This document shows, in pieces, positions 4,805 to 11,034 of a stretch of 11,034 bases of DNA (positions are counted from its first letter, which is position 1; the number at the start of each line of letters is the position of its first letter). The DNA is from an uncultured Holophagaceae bacterium (GTDB lineage Bacteria; Acidobacteriota; Holophagae; Holophagales; Holophagaceae): the NCBI GenBank assembly GCA_903890595.1, contig CAITBU010000021.1, positions 1 through 11,034 of the forward strand, written 5' to 3'. The notes below the pieces were generated by a model that saw nothing but the letters and a program-made list of their open reading frames with translations, ran no database searches and had not been told where the DNA came from. A program made the translations under genes and the position numbers.

Positions 4805-7800
4805 TCAGGCTTCGCAAGAAGCCTGAGCAGGCAGAGAGCGCTTCTTCCAGAGGTAATAAATCGCCGGGTAGACCAGCAGCTCCAGCAGGAAGCTGGTGGC
4901 CAGACCGCCCACCATGGGCGCGGCGATGCGCTTCATGAGGTCGGCACCCGAGCCCGTGCTCCACATGATGGGCAGCAGGCCCATGAAGGCCGCAGCCACA
5001 GTCATGGCCTTGGGGCGCACGCGCTTCACGGCCCCATGGATGATGGCCTCGATGAGGTCGCCGTCGGTGTTCAGCTTTCCCTTGCGCTGGGCCTCGTCAT
5101 GGCTGAGGTCCAGGAAGAGCAGCATGAACACGCCGGTCTCCGCATCCAGGCCCATGAGGGCGATGAGACCCACCCACACGGCGATGCTCATGTTGTAGTC
5201 CAGGCCCCACAGCAGCCAGAAGGCACCGATGGCACTGAAGGGCACCGCCAGCATCACCAGGCCCGCCTTGAAGGCCGAGCGGGTGTTGGCGTAGAGCAGG
5301 CCGAAGATCAGCACCAGCGTGATGGGCAGGATGATCTTCAGGCGCTCCTTCACCCGGAGCATGTTCTCGTACTGCCCGCTCCAGGTGAGGCTGTAGCCCG
5401 GGGGCAGCTTCAGGGCCGTGACGGCGGCCTTGGCCCGCTGGACGTAGGTGCCCACGTCCACCAGGGAGGTATCGAAGTCCAGCAGCACGTAGCCGTTCAT
5501 GAGGCCATTCTCGTCCCGGATCATGGCGGGGCCCGTGGTCCACTTCAGGTCCGCCAGCTCTTCCATGGCCACGGTGCCACCGCCGGGCAGGGACACCAGC
5601 ACCCGGCCCAGGGCGGCGGTGGATTCCCGGTAGTCCCGCTGATAGCGGACATTCACGGGGTAGCGCGCCCGACCATCGAAGACCGTGGCCTGGGTGTCGC
5701 CACCGATGGCCGTCATCACCATCATGTTGGCCTGCTCCACGCTGAGCCCGTACCGGGCCAGGCGGTCACGCTTCAGCACGAAGTCCAGGAAGTAGCCCTG
5801 GTTCGTGCGCTCAGCGAAGGCGCTCCGGGTGCCTGGCACCTGGGTGAGCAGGGCCTCGGCCTCCACGGCGATGCGCTCGATCACCGCCAGGTCCGGACCG
5901 TTGACCTTGAGCCCCACGGGGGTGCGGATGCCGGTGCTGAGCATGTCCAGGCGGGCCTTGATGGGCATGGTCCAGGCGTTGGGAATGGCCGGCAGGCGCA
6001 CGGCGTGGTCCAGGTCCCGGACGATGTCCTCCTGGGTGATGCGGTCCCGCCAGAAGGGCCGCAGAAGCCCCTTCAGCACCTCCGGCGCCCACGAAGAGAA
6101 CCACCGGGGCTTCTCCCGCCACTGGTCCTCGGGCTTGAGCACGATGACCGTCTCCATCATGGAGAAGGGCGCGGGATCCGTGGCCGTGTCGGCGCGGCCC
6201 GCCTTGCCATAGACCCGGGCCACCTCGGGCACGGTGCGGATGAGGCGGTCCTGCACCTGGAGGATCCGCTGGGCCTCGGTCTGGCTGAGGCCCGGCAGGG
6301 TGGAGGGCATGTAGAGCAGCGTGCCCTCGTTGAGGGGCGGCATGAACTCGCTGCCCAGCTTCAGGAACACCGGCACCGTGACCAGCACCAGCAGGAAGGC
6401 CACCACCAGAGTCGCCTTGGCGTGCTTGAGGACAAAGCGGCAGGGGCCCTCGTAGATGCGATGGAGGAACACCGAGATGGGGTGCTTCTCCTCCGGGTGG
6501 TAGGTGCCCACCAGGGCGTGGGTGCCGAGCTTGGCCAGCCAGGCGGGCTTGAAGGTGAAGGGATCCATGCGCGCAAACAGCATGCGCAGGGCTGGATCCA
6601 GCGTGATGGCGAGCAGCGCCGCCAGGGCCATGGCCAGGTTCTTGGAGTAGGCCAGGGGCTTGAAGAGGCGCCCCTCCTGGTCCACCAGGGTGAAGACGGG
6701 CATGAAGGCCACGGCCACCACCAGCAGGCTGAAGAAGACCGAGGGGCCCACCTCCAGCAGGGCATCCAGGCGCACCTTGTGGAAGTCGCCGGGACGGCCG
6801 GCACTGTTCCACTCTTCGAGCTTCTTGTAGGCGTTCTCCACCTCCACGATGGCGCCGTCCACCAGCACGCCGATGGAGATGGCGATGCCCGCCAGACTCA
6901 TGAGGTTGGCGTTGAGCCCCATGGCCTGCATGGGGATGAAGGCCAGGGCCACGCTCACGGGGATGGTGACGATGGGCACGATGGCCGAGGGGATGTGCCA
7001 GAGGAAGACCAGGATCACCAGGGAGACGATGAGCATCTCCTCGATGAGCTTCCAGGACACGGTGCTGATGGCCTTCTCGATGAGCTCCGACCGGTCGTAG
7101 GTGGTGATCACCTCGACCCCGGCGGGCAGGGAGGGCTTCAGCTCCTTCAGCTTTTCCTTCACGGCGGTGATGACGTTCAGGGCGTTCTCCCCCTGGCGCA
7201 TGATGACGATGCCACCCACGGCATCGCCCTGCCCATCCAGGTCCGCCAGACCCCGGCGCAGATCCGGCCCCAGGGTCACCGTGGCCACATCGCCCAGGCG
7301 GATGGGGGTGCCATTCTCAGCCTTCAGCACCGCCTCCTCGAGGTCCTTGAGCGTCTTCACGTAGCCCCGGCCCCGCACCATGTACTCGCGGCCCGAGACC
7401 TCGATGAGGCGGCCGCCGGCCTCGCTGTTGGCGGCTTTCACTGCGGAGATCACGGACTCCAGAGGCAGGCGGTAGGCGGACAGCTTGTTGGGGTTCACCG
7501 CCACCTGGAACTGCCGGGCCTGCCCCCCCACGGTGGCCACCTCGGCCACGCCGGGCACGCTCTGCAGGGCGTAGCGCAGGAACCAGTCCTGGTGGCTGCG
7601 CAGCTCATCGCTGCGGTGCTGGCCGGTGCGGTCCACCAGGGCGTACTGGAAGACCCAGCCCACCGAAGTTGCGTCGGGGCCCAGCTCCGTCTTAACGCCA
7701 GCGGGCAGGTTCGAGGTGATCTTGCTGAGGTACTCCAGCACCCGGCTGCGGGCCCAGTAGATGTCGGTGCCATCCTCGAAGATCACGTAGACGTAGGAGT

Positions 7801-8065
7801 AGCCGAAGTCCGAGAGGCCGCGCACGGCCTTCACCTTGGGCGCCCCCAGCAGGCTGGTGACGATGGGGTAGGTGACCTGGTCCTCCACCAGGTCCGGACT
7901 GCGGTCCCACTTGGAATAGACAATCACCTGGGTGTCGCTGAGGTCCGGCAGGGCATCCAGGGGGATGCGCCGCATGGACCACACGGACAGGGCCAGCAGG
8001 AGGGCCGTGACCGCCAGCACCAGGAAGCGGTTTTCGGCGGAGAAGCGGATGATCTTCTGGATCAT
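4805..8065 (-). CDS. cusA: Heavy-metal RND efflux pump, CusA-type (Cu(I)/Ag(I))
   Basis: 1086-residue inner-membrane proton-driven pump of the HME-RND family, the motor of a three-part efflux complex. It has the standard layout: TM1 (about 13-30), a large periplasmic loop, TM2-6 (about 338-490), TM7 (about 550-568), a second periplasmic loop, and TM8-12 (about 908-1073). Aligned to E. coli CusA from memory, the three metal-binding methionines are kept: M586 in LYMPSTLPG, M636 in APFSMMET and M708 in RLDMLSTGI. Candidate proton-relay residues are D403 (VDGAIV), E976 (LDAETG) and K1019 (RVRPKAM). Spacing from M586 to M636 equals that of CusA, while M636 to M708 is 23 residues longer, an insertion around EKPRWFSSWAPEV. 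The start overlaps the cusB stop (ATGA), with GAGG seven bases upstream. Export of Cu(I)/Ag(I) is more likely than Co/Zn/Cd. Confidence 0.95.
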   Translation of the reverse strand: MIQKIIRFSAENRFLVLAVTALLLALSVWSMRRIPLDALPDLSDTQVIVYSKWDRSPDLVEDQVTYPIVTSLLGAPKVKAVRGLSDFGYSYVYVIFEDGTDIYWARSRVLEYLSKITSNLPAGVKTELGPDATSVGWVFQYALVDRTGQHRSDELRSHQDWFLRYALQSVPGVAEVATVGGQARQFQVAVNPNKLSAYRLPLESVISAVKAANSEAGGRLIEVSGREYMVRGRGYVKTLKDLEEAVLKAENGTPIRLGDVATVTLGPDLRRGLADLDGQGDAVGGIVIMRQGENALNVITAVKEKLKELKPSLPAGVEVITTYDRSELIEKAISTVSWKLIEEMLIVSLVILVFLWHIPSAIVPIVTIPVSVALAFIPMQAMGLNANLMSLAGIAISIGVLVDGAIVEVENAYKKLEEWNSAGRPGDFHKVRLDALLEVGPSVFFSLLVVAVAFMPVFTLVDQEGRLFKPLAYSKNLAMALAALLAITLDPALRMLFARMDPFTFKPAWLAKLGTHALVGTYHPEEKHPISVFLHRIYEGPCRFVLKHAKATLVVAFLLVLVTVPVFLKLGSEFMPPLNEGTLLYMPSTLPGLSQTEAQRILQVQDRLIRTVPEVARVYGKAGRADTATDPAPFSMMETVIVLKPEDQWREKPRWFSSWAPEVLKGLLRPFWRDRITQEDIVRDLDHAVRLPAIPNAWTMPIKARLDMLSTGIRTPVGLKVNGPDLAVIERIAVEAEALLTQVPGTRSAFAERTNQGYFLDFVLKRDRLARYGLSVEQANMMVMTAIGGDTQATVFDGRARYPVNVRYQRDYRESTAALGRVLVSLPGGGTVAMEELADLKWTTGPAMIRDENGLMNGYVLLDFDTSLVDVGTYVQRAKAAVTALKLPPGYSLTWSGQYENMLRVKERLKIILPITLVLIFGLLYANTRSAFKAGLVMLAVPFSAIGAFWLLWGLDYNMSIAVWVGLIALMGLDAETGVFMLLFLDLSHDEAQRKGKLNTDGDLIEAIIHGAVKRVRPKAMTVAAAFMGLLPIMWSTGSGADLMKRIAAPMVGGLATSFLLELLVYPAIYYLWKKRSLPAQASCEA

Positions 8066-9375
8066 GGCTTGGCCTCATGCTTGTGCGCGGCGTCGGCCTT
8101 GGCCCCCAGCTGAGCCAGGGCGGCGCGCAGGCGGGACTCGGAGTCCACCAGGAAGGCGGCCCCGGTCACCACCGACTCGCCGGCTTCGAGGCCCTTGCGG
8201 ATCTCCACCAGGTCGCCAGCGGCCGGGCCCGTCTCCACCTCCCGGGGCTCGAACTTGCCGTCCCCCAGCGCCACGAAGACCACCTTGCGGGTGCCGCTGT
8301 CCAGCACCGCATCCAGGGGCGCCAGCAGGCCCTTGCGGGTACCGGTCTTGAGCACCGCCTCACCGAACATCTCGGGCTTCAGCTCAGCCCGGGGGTTGGC
8401 CACCTCGATGCGCACCTTGGCCGAGCGGGTCTTGGGATCCAGCACCGCATCCACGAAGGCCACCCGGCCCTGGAAGGCGCGGCCATCCACACCGTTGATC
8501 TTCAGCTCGGCACTCATGCCCACCTTCACCCGGCTCAGCTCCGACTCGGTGACCTCCGCCTGGGCCCAGAGGTGGCCCAGGTCCGTGATCTCGAGGGGGG
8601 CCTCGCCCGGCGAGACCCGCGAGCCTTCCACCACGGTCTTGGCCGTGATGATGCCGCTGATGGGCGAGCGCAGGGTGAGGGTCTTCTGCACCTCACCGGT
8701 CTTCTCCAGCTGCTCCAGGGCCTCCGCAGGGATGTCCCACAGCTGCAGGCGCCGGCGGGCCGAGTCCAGCAGGTCACCGCCGGACTGCTTCAGGGCGCCG
8801 CCGCTGAGGGCCTTCTGGGTGCGCAGGGCCAGCAGGAACTCCCGCTGGGCACTCACGAACTCGGGGCTGTAGAGGCTAAAGAGGGGCTGGCCCTTCGCCA
8901 CGGGCTTGCCCACGAAGTCGGCGTAGAGCTTCTCCACGAAGCCCTCGACCTTGACGTTGATCTTGCGGATGCGGGTCTCGTCCGGCGCCAGCCGGACCAC
9001 GGCGCGGACCTCGCCGCCAGCAGCACCGGCCACCACCTTGGCCGTGCGCAGGCCGATGAGCTGCTGGCGGGCGGGGTCGATGGTGATGGCGGCCAGGCCC
9101 TCCACATTGGAGGCACCGCCCTGGATGTCCTCGATGGGCACCAGGTCCATGGCGCAGATGGGACAGGTGCCGAAGTGGTCCTGCAGGATCTGCAGGTGCA
9201 TGGGGCACTGGAACATCTGCTTTTTGGCCGCCGGTGCGGCGGCAGCGGGCGCAGGGCGGCGCAGGAGGAGGGTCGCACTCACACCGGCCGCCACGCCCAG
9301 GGCCACGAGGCCGAAGGTGCGGAAGGCAGCGCGGGAGCGGGGTGAAGCATCAGGGGAAGACTGCAGCTGGACCAT
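8062..9375 (-). CDS. cusB: Periplasmic adaptor subunit of metal efflux complex, CusB-type, with heavy-metal-binding domain
   Basis: 437-residue membrane-fusion protein joining the RND pump to the outer-membrane channel. After a membrane anchor or signal (about 20-38) and an Ala/Pro linker comes a small heavy-metal-binding domain (54-81): CPMHL at 57-61 and CPICAMDLVP at 71-80. The family consensus is CPMHP and CPxCGMDLVP, so a proline and a glycine are replaced. Barrel, lipoyl and hairpin regions follow: INVKVEGFVEKLYADFVGK (139-157), LYSPEFVSAQREF (168-180), an alpha-hairpin to about 228, SPISGIITAK (237-246), a beta-barrel domain (about 265-345) and a membrane-proximal domain to about 415. 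The tail is short and has two histidines (HKHE). The start is fixed by AGGAG six bases upstream, which overlaps the cusC stop. It overlaps cusA by 4 bp. Confidence 0.93.
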   Translation of the reverse strand: MVQLQSSPDASPRSRAAFRTFGLVALGVAAGVSATLLLRRPAPAAAAPAAKKQMFQCPMHLQILQDHFGTCPICAMDLVPIEDIQGGASNVEGLAAITIDPARQQLIGLRTAKVVAGAAGGEVRAVVRLAPDETRIRKINVKVEGFVEKLYADFVGKPVAKGQPLFSLYSPEFVSAQREFLLALRTQKALSGGALKQSGGDLLDSARRRLQLWDIPAEALEQLEKTGEVQKTLTLRSPISGIITAKTVVEGSRVSPGEAPLEITDLGHLWAQAEVTESELSRVKVGMSAELKINGVDGRAFQGRVAFVDAVLDPKTRSAKVRIEVANPRAELKPEMFGEAVLKTGTRKGLLAPLDAVLDSGTRKVVFVALGDGKFEPREVETGPAAGDLVEIRKGLEAGESVVTGAAFLVDSESRLRAALAQLGAKADAAHKHEAKP

Positions 9376-9381
9376 GGGGCT

Positions 9382-9386
9382 CTCCT
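9382..9386 (-). promoter_or_regulatory. Ribosome binding site of cusB overlapping the cusC stop
   Basis: The minus-strand sequence TAGGAGAGCCCCATG contains both the cusC stop (TAG, 9387-9385) and AGGAG (9386-9382), six bases before the cusB ATG. The shared bases suggest that ribosomes finishing cusC re-initiate on cusB. Confidence 0.8.
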
Positions 9387-10767
9387 ACATTTTCATCGAG
9401 GCGGGACCACTGTCCTGGGCTTTGCCCGGGACCTTGGCAGTGGCGCGAGGGGCGGTGGCAGCGGCACCCCCGGCGGCGATGCTGGCGGCACCCAAGGTTC
9501 CGCCAGACACGGGGGGCGTGGGTCCGAGGGCGCACTCCGCCAGGGCGATGTGCTGGGCCTGGAGCTGGGCCAGGGTCTGCAGGAAGGCAGCCTGGTCGCC
9601 CACCCAGCCGTTGAGGGCCTCCAGAGCGGCGGGGAAGGAGCTGCGGCCGCTCTCGTACTGGGCCAGGGCAGCCTTGAAGCTGGCCTCGCTCTGCACCAGC
9701 AGGCCCTCGCGGTAGAGGTCCCGGATCTTCCGCAGGGCACCCACCTGCAGGGTGCGCTCCTCGGTGCGCTGGCGCAGCAGGGTGCGCACGGAGTCCACCT
9801 CGGAGCCCTGCCCCTGGCGGTGGTGCTCGTGCTCCGCCACGGCCCGCTGCTGCTTGGTGCGCCCGTAGATGGGCAGGGAGATGCTGATGCCCACCTGCCA
9901 CATGGGGTCGAAGCCGCCCCGGGGCATGAGGCCGGCGGTGATGGCGAAGTCGGGCCGCCGGTCCAGCTTGGCCAGCTCCAGCTGTTTCTCTGTCTGCTTC
10001 ACCGTGGCGCGGGCCGAGGCCAGCTCGGGGCTGCGGGCCTCCACGGCCTCGGGGCTCAGGGTCATGGGCTCCGGCAGGTCCGCCAGGCTGGCAGTGGTGG
10101 CCAGGGGCTCTGCAAGATCCCGCTGGCGCAGGCGATTCAGCACTGCGACAGCGGCCTTTTCCTCGGCCTCCAGGGACCACACTGCCTGCTGCAGGCGGGT
10201 GCGCTCCAGCTGGGCCCGCAGGAGGTCGCCCTGGCTGCCCTGCCCCACCTCGTAGCGGGTACGGGCCAGGGCCTCGGCCTGCTCCAGGAAGAGGGCCTGC
10301 TGGGCCTGCAGGCGGCACTGCTCCCGCACCAGCAGGAGGGCCGCATAGCCCCGGCGCACCTCGGCCTCCAGGCCCAGCTGCACCCGCACCCGGGTGGCAT
10401 CTGAGAGGTCCACGGCCAGGGCCGCCACCTGCTGGCGGAGGGCGCGCTTGCCGGGCCAGGGCAGTGGCTGGGTGAAGGCCACGCTGTAGAAGCTGGTCTC
10501 CATGCGGCCGATCTGCAGGCGCTGGAACCCGTCGTTCTGCAGGCCCAGAGAGAGGGTTGGATCCGGCAGCACCCCCGCCTGGGGCACGCGTTCCTCGTCC
10601 ATGCGCACCGCCGCATCGGCCCGGCGCAGGTCCGGATGCTCAGCCAGGGCCTCGCGGAGGAGGTCCGCCAGGACCTGATCAGCAGGGAAGTAATCGGGAG
10701 GGGGAACCTGGGCCGACGCCGGTGCCAGAAGCACCAGGGCCGGGAGCAGGCGCAGCGAGATGCGCAT
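9385..10767 (-). CDS. cusC: Outer-membrane efflux channel, TolC/CusC family
   Basis: 460-residue outer-membrane factor that forms the exit duct of the efflux complex. A signal peptide (1-19, cleavage after ASA) leads into the mature chain. There is no lipobox cysteine, unlike E. coli CusC, which is a lipoprotein. The two OEP repeats are visible. The first has FTQPLPWPGKRAL (98-110), a long coiled-coil helix, then YEVGQGSQGDLLRAQLE (172-188). The second has ELASARATVKQTEKQLELAK (248-267), ISLPIYGRTKQQ (296-307) and YREGLLVQSEASF (352-364). The body ends near 415 and is followed by an Ala/Gly/Thr-rich, probably disordered tail ending in MKM. The ATG at 10767 has CGGAG five bases upstream. It is the first clear gene of the efflux operon. 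Confidence 0.92.
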   Translation of the reverse strand: MRISLRLLPALVLLAPASAQVPPPDYFPADQVLADLLREALAEHPDLRRADAAVRMDEERVPQAGVLPDPTLSLGLQNDGFQRLQIGRMETSFYSVAFTQPLPWPGKRALRQQVAALAVDLSDATRVRVQLGLEAEVRRGYAALLLVREQCRLQAQQALFLEQAEALARTRYEVGQGSQGDLLRAQLERTRLQQAVWSLEAEEKAAVAVLNRLRQRDLAEPLATTASLADLPEPMTLSPEAVEARSPELASARATVKQTEKQLELAKLDRRPDFAITAGLMPRGGFDPMWQVGISISLPIYGRTKQQRAVAEHEHHRQGQGSEVDSVRTLLRQRTEERTLQVGALRKIRDLYREGLLVQSEASFKAALAQYESGRSSFPAALEALNGWVGDQAAFLQTLAQLQAQHIALAECALGPTPPVSGGTLGAASIAAGGAAATAPRATAKVPGKAQDSGPASMKM

Positions 10768-10772
10768 GGGGA

Positions 10773-10777
10773 CTCCG
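10773..10777 (-). promoter_or_regulatory. Ribosome binding site of cusC
   Basis: CGGAG on the minus strand lies five bases before the ATG at 10767, with the spacer TCCCC. The same spacer length is seen before both YHS genes. It supports the chosen start, from which a good signal peptide begins. Confidence 0.75.
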
Positions 10778-10795
10778 AACGGAAAGGGGAACGGG

Positions 10796-10813
10796 CCCGC
10801 TCCGCAGAGCAGG
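10796..10813 (-). other. Short stem-loop in the gap upstream of cusC
   Basis: CCCGCTC (10796-10802) pairs with GAGCAGG (10807-10813), seven pairs including one G-T, across a 4-base loop. It lies in the 68-bp gap between the upstream partial gene and cusC. It may end the upstream transcript or sit in the cus leader. No T-run follows and no convincing -35/-10 pair or regulator operator is visible in the gap. Confidence 0.25.
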
Positions 10814-10835
10814 CAGGGCTACGCCTCGTCCCGAT

Positions 10836-11034
10836 TCAGATCCGGAAGGTGTCCAGCAGGGCCAGGTGCCGGCCCAGGTCCGGGTCGCGGCCCCGGGAAG
10901 TGTGCTGACCAAGGGCTTCGGTGCCAGCCTCGACAGCGGCCCGGTCCCAGCCCGCAGGTGTGGGGCTGGCTTCCACCCGGCGCTGGGCCTGCTCACTCCG
11001 GCGGGAGGCCTGCAGGGCGACCACAGCGCCCGAC
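10836..11034 (-). CDS. Partial gene, C-terminal 65 residues only (unidentified)
   Basis: A minus-strand frame enters from the right edge and ends at a TGA (10838-10836). Third codon positions are mostly G or C, as in the confirmed genes. The visible part is hydrophilic with several arginines and glutamates, starts SGAVVALQASRRSEQAQRRV and ends LGRHLALLDTFRI. No motif, membrane segment or cysteine pattern is seen, and no family is recognised. The gene is co-directional with cusC and ends 68 bp before it, so it could be an upstream member of the operon, but the gap leaves room for a separate promoter. A GTG at 11024 is in frame, but the frame continues past it to the edge, so the start is probably outside. 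Confidence 0.6.
   Translation of the reverse strand, partial: SGAVVALQASRRSEQAQRRVEASPTPAGWDRAAVEAGTEALGQHTSRGRDPDLGRHLALLDTFRI

Noticed and set aside
4767..4964. A 66-residue N-terminal extension of YHS copy 2
   Set aside because: It would overlap the end of cusA in another frame and bury the signal peptide. A good ribosome site precedes the internal ATG at 4766.
5036..8113. A 1025-residue open frame on the plus strand opposite cusA
   Set aside because: It is the antisense shadow of a G+C-rich gene. Its translation is His/Gly/Gln-rich low complexity with no domain, while the minus strand encodes an unmistakable RND pump.
8077..9345. A 422-residue open frame on the plus strand opposite cusB
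   Set aside because: It is an antisense shadow of cusB with a low-complexity translation and no ribosome site.
4805..10767. Mobile metal-resistance island
   Set aside because: No transposase, integrase, tRNA or direct repeats flank the operon, and its base composition resembles that of the rel region, so transfer is not supported by this window.

Overview
The window is G+C-rich DNA with G or C at most third codon positions and densely packed genes. It carries housekeeping stress and RNA-modification genes on the left and a complete heavy-metal efflux operon on the right. Gene style and content (CusCBA-type efflux with YHS mini-proteins, a bifunctional Rel, an atypical TrmN6-like methyltransferase) suggest a free-living Gram-negative bacterium, perhaps an acidobacterium of the Holophagae/Geothrix kind. 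That placement is an inference from general resemblance and no marker gene here settles it. The outer-membrane factor plus periplasmic adaptor do show a double-membrane cell.

Left part (1-4006). The first 200 bases hold nested inverted repeats and possibly the start of a gene running off the left edge on the minus strand. A minus-strand TrmN6-like methyltransferase (204-1064) is divergent from a plus-strand bifunctional RelA/SpoT alarmone enzyme (1167-3392). The stop codon of rel overlaps the start of a NudL-type Nudix hydrolase (3389-4006) in an ATGA junction, so the two are probably translationally coupled.

Middle (4007-4221). Between the convergent Nudix and YHS genes lies a hairpin-rich, non-coding segment. 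It has three stem-loops, one with an 11-bp stem, and is bounded by imperfect inverted repeats that include short tandem repeats. It looks like a degenerate intergenic palindromic repeat that may also act as a two-way terminator.

Right part (10767 down to 4222, minus strand). Five co-directional genes form one operon: outer-membrane factor (cusC-like), periplasmic adaptor with an N-terminal heavy-metal-binding domain (cusB-like), RND pump (cusA-like), and two small exported YHS-domain proteins. Spacing is tight: 9 bp between the first two, a 4-bp ATGA overlap between the next two, then 38 bp and 80 bp. The pump keeps the three methionines that bind Cu(I)/Ag(I) in E. coli CusA, so the complex most likely expels copper and/or silver. 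The two YHS proteins are paralogues and are placed to act as periplasmic metal-binding partners, the role CusF plays in E. coli, although they are unrelated to CusF. The tail of an unidentified co-directional gene enters from the right edge (10836-11034).

No transposase, integrase, CRISPR array, tRNA or rRNA was seen. The most interesting points are the paired YHS proteins in place of CusF, the altered metal motifs in the adaptor, the ATGA-coupled Rel-Nudix pair, the TPPY motif in the methyltransferase, and the two structured non-coding segments.
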